Assembly: GCA_902609675.1 (NCBI GenBank) | Contig: CACLST010000004.1 | Span: 1 to 59,103 of the forward strand | Direction of reading: 5' to 3' | Source of the DNA: an uncultured Pelagibacteraceae bacterium | GTDB lineage: Bacteria > Pseudomonadota > Alphaproteobacteria > Pelagibacterales > Pelagibacteraceae | Length of the DNA: 59,103 bases | In this document: one piece after another, positions 17,484-26,348 of the stretch | How the letters are laid out: each line of letters begins with the position of its first letter | Numbering within the stretch: position 1 is the first letter of the stretch | Made by a program: the position numbers and the translations under genes | Notes under the pieces: model-generated | Seen by the model: only the letters and a program-made list of their open reading frames with translations | Told to the model about the DNA's origin: nothing | The model's database searches: none

Positions 17484-18043
17484 TAAATTGAATAACCTAA
17501 TTTTGAACTTTTTATAAAATTTTCATCATCAAAAGTATCTTTGATCTTTTTTCTTAATCTATATATGTGTGTTTCTACAGTATGGGTTTCAAGTTTAAAA
17601 TTATGCCCCCATACCTCTGTTTGCATTTTAGATATTTTTACAGGTTTAGCTGCTTTGTTTAGAAATATTAAAATATTTGCTTCACGCTCTGTTAAATTTA
17701 AATGTTTAGATTTACAACTTATTTTCCTGGAATTTAAATTGAGCTTATAATTAGAAATGATTATATCTGCTTGCTGAACATATCTATTCTTTAAAAATCT
17801 TATATTTATATTTTCAATTAATTTAATTATTTCAATTGGAAAATTAATAATCTCAAGTTGGTTAATAACATTTTTTATTTTTTTATCTGAAATAAGTAAG
17901 AATTTACTGCTTTCTTTTTTATAAATTTCTAAGTTATTTGTTTTTTCAATATTTATAACATTAAAATTGAAAAAATTTTTTAGCTCACTGAGAATTTCAT
18001 ATAAAACTTTAAAATCATAAATTACTAAAGTTTGATTATTCAT
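17483..18043 (-). CDS. OmpR-type winged-helix transcriptional regulator with degenerate receiver
   Basis: In 186 residues, the C-terminal ~90 form an OmpR/PhoB winged helix: LNLTEREANILIFLNKAAKP, the recognition-helix stretch VETHIYRLRKKI, and the SSKLGYSI wing end. The N-terminal ~85 residues (NNQTLVIYDFKVLYEILSEL) are shorter than a receiver and lack the acidic pocket and a clear phospho-acceptor Asp, so phosphorylation control is doubtful. The start is set at the ATG before NNQTLV; longer readings run into the divergent L,D-transpeptidase gene. Only 13 bases separate the two start codons, so regulator and transpeptidase share control DNA. Targets unknown. Confidence 0.8.
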   Translation of the reverse strand: MNNQTLVIYDFKVLYEILSELKNFFNFNVINIEKTNNLEIYKKESSKFLLISDKKIKNVINQLEIINFPIEIIKLIENINIRFLKNRYVQQADIIISNYKLNLNSRKISCKSKHLNLTEREANILIFLNKAAKPVKISKMQTEVWGHNFKLETHTVETHIYRLRKKIKDTFDDENFIKSSKLGYSI

Positions 18044-18056
18044 ATATAAACAAGAT

Positions 18057-18551
18057 ATGACAATTATTTTGAAAAATAAAGTATCACTTATCTTTGATGA
18101 TTTTTGTTTTAAATGCTGTATTGGCAAAAATGGATTGTGTAACAAAAAAATTGAAGGAGATAAAAAAACTCCTACAGGCCAATTTTCTCTTGGAAACCTT
18201 TATTATAGACAAGATAGATTAGAAAAGCCTATTACTAGATTAAAATCTATACCAATAAATAAAAAAATGGGTTGGTGTGATGATAAAAGAGATGACAAAA
18301 ATTACAATAAATTAATAAAAATTAAAAAAAAAATTAAGCACGAAAAACTTTTTAGAAAAGATTATAAGTACGATTTAATGATCCCAATAAATTATAATAC
18401 AAAAAAAATAAAGTTAGGTAAAGGGAGTGCAATATTTCTTCACTTAACAAAAAAATATAAACCTACAAATGGATGTGTGGCTCTTAATAAAAAGGATTTT
18501 ATGATATTGTTAAAATTAATTAACAAAAAAACTCAAATTAAATTAGCCTAA
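18057..18551 (+). CDS. L,D-transpeptidase (YkuD-fold, COG3786-like)
   Basis: A 164-residue YkuD-fold protein. The catalytic signature is present as SAIFLHLTKKYKPTNGCVAL, with His and, after T-N-G, the nucleophilic Cys; earlier DKKTPTGQFSLGNLYYR is the substrate-side motif of the family. These enzymes make 3-3 cross-links or edit peptidoglycan. There is no obvious signal peptide at the chosen start, although the N-terminus is short and hydrophobic (TIILKNKVSLIFDDF), so the route to the periplasm is unclear. It diverges from the winged-helix regulator (13-base gap) and overlaps yggS tail to tail by four bases. Confidence 0.85.
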   Translation: MTIILKNKVSLIFDDFCFKCCIGKNGLCNKKIEGDKKTPTGQFSLGNLYYRQDRLEKPITRLKSIPINKKMGWCDDKRDDKNYNKLIKIKKKIKHEKLFRKDYKYDLMIPINYNTKKIKLGKGSAIFLHLTKKYKPTNGCVALNKKDFMILLKLINKKTQIKLA

Positions 18552-19207
18552 CTTCTTTGACCAAATATATTAGATCCAATTCTTAGATATGTTGATTTAT
18601 ATTCAACAGCATTTAAATAATCTGCAGACATTCCCATACTTAATTCATTAAGATCTAATTTTTCATTTAAGTTTTTCATTTCGTGAAAAAATTTAGTGGC
18701 ATCCTCTTCTAAAGGTGGAATGCACATTGTTCCAATAATATTAAGACCTAAATCTTTAGAAAAATTATAAAAATCTACTAAATTTTCTTTATTAATACCA
18801 GATTTTTGACTTTCCTCTCCTAGATTAATTTGAATAAAAATTTTAGGTTTCGTAATATGCTTTTGTTGTTCCTCTGATATTTTTTTAGCTAATTTTTCAC
18901 TATCAAGAGAGTGAATAAAATCAAAAATTTTAACTGCTGACTTAACTTTATTCGATTGAAGTTTACCAATTAAATGGAGCTTTATGTTTTTTTTTTGTTT
19001 TTTTATTGCTTCCCATTTTTCAATAGCCTCTTGAACTTTATTTTCACCATAATGCAAGTGCCCATATTCTATCAGGGGTAAAATATGATCTATTTTAAAT
19101 GTTTTAGAAACAGCAATTATTTTAGGTTTTTTTTCTTCCTTTAATTCAATTAATTTTGAATTGATTGAAGTTTCAATTGATAATAGGTTTTGTACTGTTT
19201 TATGCAT
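18548..19207 (-). CDS. yggS: YggS-family pyridoxal phosphate homeostasis protein (PLPBP)
   Basis: A PLP-binding protein of about 220 residues that buffers PLP and affects amino-acid metabolism; it has no confirmed catalytic activity. The PLP lysine lies in KIIAVSKTFKIDHI. Other motifs: HYGENKVQEA, LHLIGKLQSNKVK, FDFIHSLDSEKLA, IFIQINLGEESQKSG, GTMCIPP and LSMGMSADYLNAVE ending in YLRIGSNIFGQRS. Length equals the family norm. Its ATG abuts the start codon of the thiE-like gene on the other strand (ATG and CAT side by side), so each promoter must lie within the other gene or transcripts are nearly leaderless. Confidence 0.95.
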   Translation of the reverse strand: MHKTVQNLLSIETSINSKLIELKEEKKPKIIAVSKTFKIDHILPLIEYGHLHYGENKVQEAIEKWEAIKKQKKNIKLHLIGKLQSNKVKSAVKIFDFIHSLDSEKLAKKISEEQQKHITKPKIFIQINLGEESQKSGINKENLVDFYNFSKDLGLNIIGTMCIPPLEEDATKFFHEMKNLNEKLDLNELSMGMSADYLNAVEYKSTYLRIGSNIFGQRS

Positions 19208-19744
19208 AAAAAAGAATTTAAAAAATATTACTTCATAAAAAATTTTAACAAAAGAAATATTGATAAACAGGGAAAAAATACAATTATTATATACAGAAAT
19301 TACAAAGAAAAATGTAAAATAAGCAAAATACTTTTCCTAAAAGACTATTGTAGGAAAAAAGGGTTTAAATTCATTCTCTCAAATAATATAAAACTATCTA
19401 TAAAATTGAATTTAGATGGTGCATATTTACCGTCATTTAACAAGAGCTTTAAGCACCTAAGCTATTCATTAAATAAGAAGTTTGCTCTAATAGGATCTGC
19501 CCACAATTTAAAAGAGATTAGAATTAAGGAAAAACAGAAAGTTAATGAAATATTTTTGTCATCATTATTTAAAAATAATAATAACTATTTAGGAATGTAC
19601 AGATTTAAAACAATTTCGAATTATTCACGCAATAAAATAATAGCGTTAGGCGGGGTGTCTGACAGCAATCTTAAGCTTGTATATCTTACAAAAGCCATTG
19701 GTATTGCTGGTATTTCATTCTTTGATAAAAAAAAAGGCCCCTAA
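19202..19744 (+). CDS. Degenerate ThiE/TenI-like protein (thiamine phosphate synthase fold)
   Basis: A 180-residue protein weakly resembling ThiE/TenI over the TIM barrel: FILSNNIKLSIKLNLDGAYL corresponds to the ..ND..lA...gadGvHL segment, FALIGSAHNLKEI to iG.StHs.eE, and KIIALGGVSDSNL to vvAIGGI. Catalytic features are missing: the Q-x-R-x-K strand has only R, GVHLGQ-D is GAYLPSFN, and the pyrophosphate-binding T-x-T-K loop is replaced by KNNNNY. It is probably not an active thiamine phosphate synthase. The start at the ATG before HKKEFK is preferred; an upstream ATG four codons earlier would overlap yggS. The last codons and the stop form the left arm and loop of a terminator. Confidence 0.6.
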   Translation: MHKKEFKKYYFIKNFNKRNIDKQGKNTIIIYRNYKEKCKISKILFLKDYCRKKGFKFILSNNIKLSIKLNLDGAYLPSFNKSFKHLSYSLNKKFALIGSAHNLKEIRIKEKQKVNEIFLSSLFKNNNNYLGMYRFKTISNYSRNKIIALGGVSDSNLKLVYLTKAIGIAGISFFDKKKGP

Positions 19745-19758
19745 AAAGGGGCCCTTTT
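19734..19758. terminator. GC-rich bidirectional terminator between thiE-like gene and porin
   Basis: GGCCCCT-AAAA-AGGGGCC gives a perfect 7-bp stem with a 4-base loop, preceded by an A-run and followed by TTTT, so it works on either strand: for the thiE-like gene reading right and the porin gene reading left. The stop codon TAA of the thiE-like gene is in the stem-loop itself. It stands out in AT-rich surroundings and serves two convergent genes, one of them probably highly expressed. Confidence 0.85.
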
Positions 19759-19780
19759 AAATAAAAATTAACTTCTAAGA

Positions 19781-20704
19781 TTAGTAAGCAAACTTGAAGT
19801 TGATTTCATTACCATTGTGGTCATTATTAGCTGTTCCACCGATGTTATCACCTTGTGCAGATGAAGCAGAGATAGTTAAACCACCACTTGTGTAAGATAT
19901 ACTTACTGAGTTAAAGTCTTGGTCTGAAGCTGAAGACTCTAAATCAACAGTAGATGTGTTTACTGATACTGATAAGTCATCCGTCAGAGCGTAAGAAATA
20001 CCAATCATAGTTGCATCTCTGTCAGTGTTTGCAGTTCCACCATCAGTTTCGTTGATTTGGTAACCAACTGAGAAACCATCCATAGTGTATACAGCACCAA
20101 ACATTGAGTTATCAAATTTGTTAGCTGCATTGTTATTTTCACCCATAGCTGCGTAAAGGCTTAAGCCGTCTACTCCAGTGTATAAAAGACCATACTCTAG
20201 TGAACTTTCAACTCTTGTTGCGCCAGCTGAAGGAGCATAAGAAGCTTTAAGTGCTAATCCATCCATAACTGTGTAGTCATAAACGAATACATTACCTGAA
20301 CCAGAAGCATTAGCCATTGCAGTTGCAGTTGCACCTGTAGCAGTTCCCCAAGACTCTTCGTTTGCATTAGGAGTAATATCATCCCATGCAGAGATTGGAC
20401 CTGAGTTATCCATACCAGCAAAAGTTAAAGTACCCATGTCAGTTGTTAAACCAACTGCTTTTGCACCTGTAGCACCGTTATCGATTTCGTAGTAGTAAGA
20501 AACAGACATACCATTATCCATTTCACCACTTGTTGAGAATGTAACTGAATCTCCCATTCCCCAACTGTTACCTTGGTCACCTGTACCATGGCCAGTGTAT
20601 GACACAGAAGTTCCACCTGATATTGAAAAATCAGCTGCTTGAGCTGAAGTTGCAACTAAGGCAGTACCTAATGCTGTCAAACCTATTTTTTTTAGATTGT
20701 TCAT
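19781..20704 (-). CDS. Outer-membrane porin (general diffusion type)
   Basis: A 307-residue outer-membrane protein. Signal peptide KKIGLTALGTALVATSAQAA with an AQA cleavage site. The mature chain is rich in Gly, Ser, Thr and Asp with alternating beta-strand patterns (FSISGGTSVSYTG, SVSYYYEIDN, LALKASYAPSAG, LSLYAAMGENNN, DDLSVSVNTSTV) and ends in INFKFAY, an aromatic C-terminus as recognised by the BAM machinery. This is the gram-negative porin pattern. Base composition is more GC-rich than its neighbours and AAAGG lies at good spacing before the ATG, both fitting strong expression. A 16-bp palindrome lies in its leader and a strong terminator follows. Confidence 0.9.
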   Translation of the reverse strand: MNNLKKIGLTALGTALVATSAQAADFSISGGTSVSYTGHGTGDQGNSWGMGDSVTFSTSGEMDNGMSVSYYYEIDNGATGAKAVGLTTDMGTLTFAGMDNSGPISAWDDITPNANEESWGTATGATATAMANASGSGNVFVYDYTVMDGLALKASYAPSAGATRVESSLEYGLLYTGVDGLSLYAAMGENNNAANKFDNSMFGAVYTMDGFSVGYQINETDGGTANTDRDATMIGISYALTDDLSVSVNTSTVDLESSASDQDFNSVSISYTSGGLTISASSAQGDNIGGTANNDHNGNEINFKFAY

Positions 20705-20724
20705 ATTATTTACCTTTCGTTAAT

Positions 20725-20740
20725 TGTTTAATATTAAACA
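20725..20740. promoter_or_regulatory. Perfect 16-bp palindrome in the porin leader
   Basis: TGTTTAAT-ATTAAACA is a perfect inverted repeat 20 bases upstream of the porin start codon, just before its Shine-Dalgarno sequence. It could be an operator for a dimeric regulator or an RNA hairpin controlling translation. No named regulator is assigned. The surrounding 208-base gap to the DUF3576 gene holds no other gene that I can see; several AT-rich promoter-like hexamers occur, but none is convincing. Confidence 0.5.
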
Positions 20741-20912
20741 GGGTCAGATTTACCAATAATTAAGAGGAATTTTACCTAAAAGTATGTGAAATCATGATAT
20801 TTTACAAAAGTGTTGTATTTTTACATCACAAAAAGGCTTTATTTTAGTGGATTTATTTAAAAAATTGAAAAAATTCTTTTAATTTTTCATTTTTTTAAAT
20901 TAAAACAAATTT

Positions 20913-21488
20913 GTGAATATAATTTCTTTAAATCTAAAAAAAATATTACCAAATCTCTTAATCCCTTTAATTTTGATAGCATTAAGTTCTTGTGGAACTG
21001 GTGGTGATGCCAGAAAAAATCCTCCACAACCTGAACTAAGAGTAAAAAGAAATCTAGAAGAAGGAAGAGGATTTACTATTGATAATGTGCTTAAAAATAG
21101 AAAGAAAAGGGGAGGCGATTTTGAATTCGCTAGCTCTAACGAACTTTGGAGGGCGTCTCTTGACACCATTGATTTTATGCCACTTTCATCAGTGAATTAT
21201 AGTGGTGGTATAATAATTACCGATTGGTATTCAGATGATACCAATATTGATGAGTCAATAAAAATTTCTATAAGATTTTTAACAAATGAAGTGAGAGCAG
21301 ACGCATTAAACATAAAAGTTTTTTACAAGAAATGCAATCAGGTTATGAACTGTAAAATTTCTCAAAAAAAAGGGACAATTGTTACAGAGCTAAAGAGAAA
21401 TATTCTCAACAAAGCAGCAACTTATAAAAAAGAAAAAAAAGATAAAAATTTCAAAGAGTATACGGGCAGCTTTGGTAAACAAGATTAA
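20913..21488 (+). CDS. DUF3576-family lipoprotein
   Basis: A 191-residue protein with a lipoprotein signal: hydrophobic LLIPLILIALSSCG with lipobox L-S-S-C. The mature part contains LWRASLDTIDFMPLSSVNYS and GGIIITDWYSD, the hallmark of the DUF3576 family found just upstream of leuS in alphaproteobacteria. Function unknown; it is presumably an envelope-anchored protein. Translation starts at GTG. It leads the rightward run leuS-lptE-holA; LptE is also an envelope lipoprotein, so a role in outer-membrane assembly is possible but not shown. The conserved part is followed by a lysine-rich tail. Confidence 0.85.
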   Translation: MNIISLNLKKILPNLLIPLILIALSSCGTGGDARKNPPQPELRVKRNLEEGRGFTIDNVLKNRKKRGGDFEFASSNELWRASLDTIDFMPLSSVNYSGGIIITDWYSDDTNIDESIKISIRFLTNEVRADALNIKVFYKKCNQVMNCKISQKKGTIVTELKRNILNKAATYKKEKKDKNFKEYTGSFGKQD

Positions 21489-21511
21489 ATAAAACATACT
21501 TTTAAAAATTA

Positions 21512-24064
21512 GTGACTTCGCAAAGATATAACTTCAAAAATATAGAACTAAAATGGCAGGAAAAGTGGCAAAAATCAATGGTTTTTGCATCTAAGGTAGA
21601 TAAATCAAAAAAGAAATTTTATTGCTTAGAGATGTTTCCTTATCCATCTGGAAAAATTCACATGGGTCATGTTAGAAATTATACAATTGGGGATGTCCTA
21701 TCTAGATATAAATTTTTAAAAGGCTTTAATGTTTTACATCCAATGGGTTGGGATGCATTTGGGATGCCAGCAGAAAATGCCGCGAGAGAAAATAATTTAG
21801 ATCCAAAAGATTGGACAAATAAAAATATTTTGACAATGAAAGAACAGTTAAAAAGACTTGGTCTTTCAATTGATTGGGATAGAGAAATTTCAACATGCTC
21901 AGAAGAATATTATAAACACCAACAATTATTTTTCTTAGAGCTTTATGAAAAAGGACTAGTTTATAGAAAAGAGAATTATGTAAATTGGGATCCAATAGAT
22001 CAAACTGTTCTTGCAAATGAACAAGTCATAGATGGAAAAGGTTGGAGATCTGGAGCGGTTGTTGAAAGAAAAAAGTTAAATCAATGGTTTTTTAATATAT
22101 CTAAATTTTCCCAAGAATTACTAAGTGGATTGGAAGATCTGAAAGAATGGCCAAACAAAGTTAAAGTAATGCAAAAAAACTGGATAGGCAAATCTTTCGG
22201 TTGCGAGATTGCATTTCAAACTGAAGGAGAGCTACCAGTAAAAGAGATTAAGTGTTTTACAACAAGACCTGATACATTATTTGGATTTTCATTTTTAGCG
22301 TTATCAGTTGACCATGAAATTTCAAAATATTTTACAGAGGATAAAAAATTTCAAGCATTTAAAAAAGAATGCTCAAAAACAGGAACAACTGAAGAGGCAA
22401 TTGCTATCGGTGAAAAAATTGGTTTCAAAACTAATTTAATGGCAATAAATCCTTTAAAACCTACTCAAAAAGTGCCAGTTTTCTTCGCAAACTTTGTATT
22501 AATGGATTATGGATTTGGAGCAGTATTTGGATGTCCCGCACATGATCAAAGAGATTTTGACTTTGCAAAAAAATATAATCTTCAAATTACAACAGTAGTA
22601 GCACCAGGTGATGATAGTATTAGTTTTGAGGTCAAAGATGAAGCATACAGTGGTCCTGGAGTAATTATTAATTCAGAATTTCTTAATGGATTAAAGGTAC
22701 CAGAGGAATCAGTAATTAAAACAATAGATATTTTAGAAGAAAAAAAAATTGGAAAAAAAAAAATAAATTTTAGATTAAAAGATTGGGGTGTTTCAAGACA
22801 AAGATACTGGGGTTGTCCTATACCAATAGCGTATGATGAGAATGGTAACGTGAAGACAATTCCTAAGAAAGATCTACCTGTAAAATTACCAGAAAATGTT
22901 GATCTTAATTCAAAAGGAAATCCATTGGATTTTAAGAATGATTGGAAGAATATTACGATAGATGGTAAAAATTATAAAAGAGAAACTGACACGCTAGATA
23001 CTTTTGTTTGTTCATCTTGGTACTATCTAAGGTTCTGCTCTCCTAAAGAAAATAATTATGGATTTACTAAAGAAGATATTGATTACTGGATGCCTGTTGA
23101 TCAATATATTGGGGGGGTAGAACACGCAATTCTGCATCTTCTTTATTCACGTTTTTTTATGAAAGCTATCGGATATAAAAACAAAGATTTTAATTTTAAA
23201 GAACCATTTAAAGGATTATTTACTCAAGGTATGGTATGTCATGAAACCTATAAAGATAAAAATGGAAAATGGCTCAGTCCTGATGAAATAGAGTTAATAG
23301 GAAATCAATATCAAAAAAAAGGAGATCCAAAAAATAAGATAAAAGTTGGCCCATCAGAGTCAATGTCTAAATCGAAAAAAAATGTAATCGATCCAGAATA
23401 TATAATGAATAACTATGGTGCAGATGCTGTAAGATTATTTATTTTATCTGATAGCCCACCAGAGAAAGATGTCCAATGGTCTGATCAGGGAATGGTTGCT
23501 TCTTACAAGTTTTTACAAAAATTATGGATGCTTCATAATAAAATTAAAATTAAAATAGAAAATAATTTAGATATTGTAAATGATGATAATGAAGTAGAAA
23601 AATTTACAAATCAAATGATTAATAAAATAACTAATAATCTTGAAAATTTTAGTTATAATGTAATTATTGCAAATATTTATGAAACTTACAATTTTTTTAA
23701 CAAGCAAATTGCAAAGAAAATTAATAGTAAGAGTTTAAAAGAAAATTATATCAAGATATTAATTCTATTAACTCCAGCGATACCACACTTTACTTCTGAA
23801 TGCATAGAGGATCTAAATATTTTAGGTAGCTTAGAATGGCCTGAAACAAATTCCAAATTTTTGAATGAAGATAAAATTGATTATGTTGTACAGATAAATG
23901 GAAAAAAAAGGGCAATTTTAAACGAAAATAGAGATATAGATAAAGAAAGTCTATTAGATAAGATAAAAACTAATAAAATGTCTGAAAAATATTTAAAAGA
24001 TAAAACCATTAATAAAGTAATATTCATAAAGAACAGATTGATCAACTTGCTATTAAATGAATAA
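21512..24064 (+). CDS. leuS: Leucine--tRNA ligase
   Basis: A class I synthetase charging tRNA-Leu. The 850 residues match the bacterial type (E. coli 860). The HIGH motif appears as [15 protein letters not shown] near residue 50, the editing domain with TTRPDTLFG and its downstream partners ([16 protein letters not shown]) in the middle, and KMSKS as [13 protein letters not shown] near 618. WYYLRFCSP and the anticodon-binding helical domain follow. It starts at GTG 23 bases after the DUF3576 gene and overlaps lptE by 8 bases. The family call is certain. Confidence 0.98.
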   Translation: MTSQRYNFKNIELKWQEKWQKSMVFASKVDKSKKKFYCLEMFPYPSGKIHMGHVRNYTIGDVLSRYKFLKGFNVLHPMGWDAFGMPAENAARENNLDPKDWTNKNILTMKEQLKRLGLSIDWDREISTCSEEYYKHQQLFFLELYEKGLVYRKENYVNWDPIDQTVLANEQVIDGKGWRSGAVVERKKLNQWFFNISKFSQELLSGLEDLKEWPNKVKVMQKNWIGKSFGCEIAFQTEGELPVKEIKCFTTRPDTLFGFSFLALSVDHEISKYFTEDKKFQAFKKECSKTGTTEEAIAIGEKIGFKTNLMAINPLKPTQKVPVFFANFVLMDYGFGAVFGCPAHDQRDFDFAKKYNLQITTVVAPGDDSISFEVKDEAYSGPGVIINSEFLNGLKVPEESVIKTIDILEEKKIGKKKINFRLKDWGVSRQRYWGCPIPIAYDENGNVKTIPKKDLPVKLPENVDLNSKGNPLDFKNDWKNITIDGKNYKRETDTLDTFVCSSWYYLRFCSPKENNYGFTKEDIDYWMPVDQYIGGVEHAILHLLYSRFFMKAIGYKNKDFNFKEPFKGLFTQGMVCHETYKDKNGKWLSPDEIELIGNQYQKKGDPKNKIKVGPSESMSKSKKNVIDPEYIMNNYGADAVRLFILSDSPPEKDVQWSDQGMVASYKFLQKLWMLHNKIKIKIENNLDIVNDDNEVEKFTNQMINKITNNLENFSYNVIIANIYETYNFFNKQIAKKINSKSLKENYIKILILLTPAIPHFTSECIEDLNILGSLEWPETNSKFLNEDKIDYVVQINGKKRAILNENRDIDKESLLDKIKTNKMSEKYLKDKTINKVIFIKNRLINLLLNE

Positions 24065-24533
24065 ATTATTAAATAAATATAAATTTTTCTTTCTCATTTT
24101 TTTTATAGGTGCTTGCTCATATAAGCCAATTTATTCTGGAAAGAACTATAGTTTTAGTATTGGTGAAATTATTTTTACAGGAGATAGAGTTATAAATAAT
24201 ATGATTCAAAGTAATCTCAGTTTATTAAAAGAAAAGGACGATAAAAGTAAGATAGTTTACAATCTTCAAATTGAAACTTCTAAAACTAAATCAATTGTTT
24301 CAAACAATGCTAAAGGAGACCCTCTTAAATTCGAGATAATTATAAAAACTAATTACAAAATTTTAAAAAATGACAAATTATTATTAACAAAACAAATAGA
24401 AAAAAACAATATATACAATAATGATGATGACATGTTTAAACTACAACAAAATGAAGAAATTATATTTGAAAATATATCAGAAAAAATTAGTGAAACTATA
24501 ATTTCATCAATTATAAACTTAGATGATAATTAA
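24057..24533 (+). CDS. lptE: LPS-assembly lipoprotein LptE
   Basis: LptE is the outer-membrane lipoprotein plug of the LptD translocon that inserts lipopolysaccharide. The 158-residue protein has a signal peptide with lipobox I-G-A-C followed by SYKPIYSG, typical of LptE (CGFxPxY). A run of beta-strand-like segments follows ([37 protein letters not shown]). The sequence is weakly conserved, as usual; the position between leuS and holA, the standard place in proteobacteria, supports the call. Overlaps leuS by 8 and holA by 11 bases. Confidence 0.88.
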   Translation: MNKLLNKYKFFFLIFFIGACSYKPIYSGKNYSFSIGEIIFTGDRVINNMIQSNLSLLKEKDDKSKIVYNLQIETSKTKSIVSNNAKGDPLKFEIIIKTNYKILKNDKLLLTKQIEKNNIYNNDDDMFKLQQNEEIIFENISEKISETIISSIINLDDN

Positions 24534-25500
24534 AAGTTTCGAATTAGAAAAATTAAAGTCCAATAAATCTAATTTACATTTAATTTATGGAAATAATGAA
24601 GGTATTAAAGAAGATATAATTAATAATATTTATTTAAAAGATTTTAATGGTGAAATACTTAAATATGATGAACAAGAAATCATAAATAATAAAGATAATT
24701 TTTTCTCTAACATATTTACTAATTCTCTTTTTGAGATAAATAAATTGATTATTATTTCAAGAGGATCAGATAAGTTAACTAGTTTTTTAATTGAAATTTT
24801 AGAAAAAGAGATAGCTGATGTTAAAATTATAATTAAATGTTCAAATCTCGAAAAGAAATCAAAATTAAGAAGCTTATTTGAGAAAGAAAAAACAGTTATT
24901 TGTACACCTGTTTATGAAGATGATATTCGATCTTTAAATTCTGTTATTCAAAACTTTTTGAGAGAGGGCAAATTTAACTTATCACAAGAAATAAAAAATA
25001 TACTTATAGAAAGATCAAAAGGAGATAGAATAAATTTAAAGAACGAACTATCAAAGTTGAAAAATCTTGCAGTTAGCAGGAAAACGCTGAGCACAGAGGA
25101 TGTTCTTAAACTTTCAAATCTTGCAGAAAATTATAGCGTATTTGAGTTATCAGATAATTATCTAGCTAAAAATTCAAAGAAAGTTTCTAATATTCTAAAT
25201 GAAAATAACTATTCATCAGAAGACTGCATTTTAATTATAAGAACAATACTTAATAAATCTAAAAGACTTTTAAAAATTAGAAATGAAGTCGATAATAATA
25301 TAAATATTGATCAAGTGATATCTAACTTTAAACCTCCTATATTTTGGAAAGAAAAAGATATATTGAAAAAACAAGCTCAATCATGGTCAACTGATGAGGT
25401 AAAAGAAATGATTTACAAAGTTAATGATTTAGAGGCATCAGTAAAGAAAAATTCAGCAAATTCAATGCTTTTTGTGTCAAATTTTGTAAGTAATTACTAG
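24523..25500 (+). CDS. holA: DNA polymerase III subunit delta
   Basis: The delta subunit of the clamp loader opens the beta sliding clamp. The 325-residue protein shows the HolA pattern: HLIYGNNEGIKEDIINNI at the N-terminus, a fold without Walker motifs, IKCSNLEKKSKLRSLFEK, the FLREGKFNLSQEIKNILIER stretch, and a C-terminal collar domain (ILNKSKRLLKIRNEV; VNDLEASVKKNSANSM). Placement after lptE and leuS is the family's conserved context. It converges on parB with a 4-base overlap, so no room is left for a terminator between them. Confidence 0.93.
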   Translation: MIIKSFELEKLKSNKSNLHLIYGNNEGIKEDIINNIYLKDFNGEILKYDEQEIINNKDNFFSNIFTNSLFEINKLIIISRGSDKLTSFLIEILEKEIADVKIIIKCSNLEKKSKLRSLFEKEKTVICTPVYEDDIRSLNSVIQNFLREGKFNLSQEIKNILIERSKGDRINLKNELSKLKNLAVSRKTLSTEDVLKLSNLAENYSVFELSDNYLAKNSKKVSNILNENNYSSEDCILIIRTILNKSKRLLKIRNEVDNNINIDQVISNFKPPIFWKEKDILKKQAQSWSTDEVKEMIYKVNDLEASVKKNSANSMLFVSNFVSNY

Positions 25501-26348
25501 TAATTTGCTTTAATAATCTCTACAAGCCTATCTAATTGGTCGGTACCCTTGTACTCTAGGATAATAGTACCGGAGTTATTTCTTTTATTTTTAACAAAAA
25601 CTCTCATTCCAATTTTATCTGTTAACTCCTCTTCAAGACTTACAATATTTGGATCTTTTTTCTTTAAGGAACTACTTGAATTAGATTTCAACATACGTAC
25701 TAAACTTTCAGCTTGTCTTACTGATAATTTTTTCGAGATTATTTTCTTAGCTAAAAGAATTGCATTTTCTAATCCAACTAGAATTTTTGCATGACCTTGT
25801 GATAATTTTTCTTCGATTATTAAATCTATTATTTCTTTTGGCAAAGATAAAAGCCTTAAACAATTTGATATATGAGCTCTACTTTTACCAATAAATTTAG
25901 ATACTTTATCTTGATCATAACCAAACTCATCGATTAATCTTTTATAACCCTCTGCCTCCTCTATTGGATTTAAGTCCTTTCTTTGTACATTTTCTACAAT
26001 AGCGAATTCTAGAGATTTAAGATTATCTACATTTATAACAACTACTGGTACTTCATGAAGACCTGCGTATTGTGCTGCTTGCCATCTTCTTTCTCCAGCT
26101 ATTATTTCAAATTTATCTTCTTCCTCAGAAAATGGTCTTACAATGATAGGTTGGATAATGCCTCGCTCTCTTATAGAGTTTGTTAATTCCTCTAGACTAA
26201 TCTCATCAAATTTTTTTCTAGGCTGATACTTATTTCTAACTAGTGAACTTATTGAGATATTTTTTTTGTCATCAATTTTTTCACTATCACCTATTAAGGA
26301 AGATAATCCTCTTCCAAGTCCTTTTTTTGATTTAAACGGATTAATCAT
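25497..26348 (-). CDS. parB: Chromosome partitioning protein ParB
   Basis: ParB binds parS, loads as a CTP-dependent clamp and directs origin segregation with ParA. The 283-residue protein has the N-terminal ParA-interacting KKGLGRGLSSLIGD, NKYQPRKKFDE, IIQPIIVRPF and the CTP-binding AGERRWQAAQYAGL motif. ENVQRKDLNPIEEAEGYKRL and a helix-turn-helix (DKVSKFIGKSRAHISNCLRL) follow, then a C-terminal dimerisation domain. It overlaps parA by four bases. Two parS sites lie just upstream in rsmG and mnmG. Confidence 0.98.
   Translation of the reverse strand: MINPFKSKKGLGRGLSSLIGDSEKIDDKKNISISSLVRNKYQPRKKFDEISLEELTNSIRERGIIQPIIVRPFSEEEDKFEIIAGERRWQAAQYAGLHEVPVVVINVDNLKSLEFAIVENVQRKDLNPIEEAEGYKRLIDEFGYDQDKVSKFIGKSRAHISNCLRLLSLPKEIIDLIIEEKLSQGHAKILVGLENAILLAKKIISKKLSVRQAESLVRMLKSNSSSSLKKKDPNIVSLEEELTDKIGMRVFVKNKRNNSGTIILEYKGTDQLDRLVEIIKANY

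Noticed and set aside
18044-18145. Longer start for the winged-helix regulator
   Set aside because: The added residues are antisense to the L,D-transpeptidase coding region and show no domain character.
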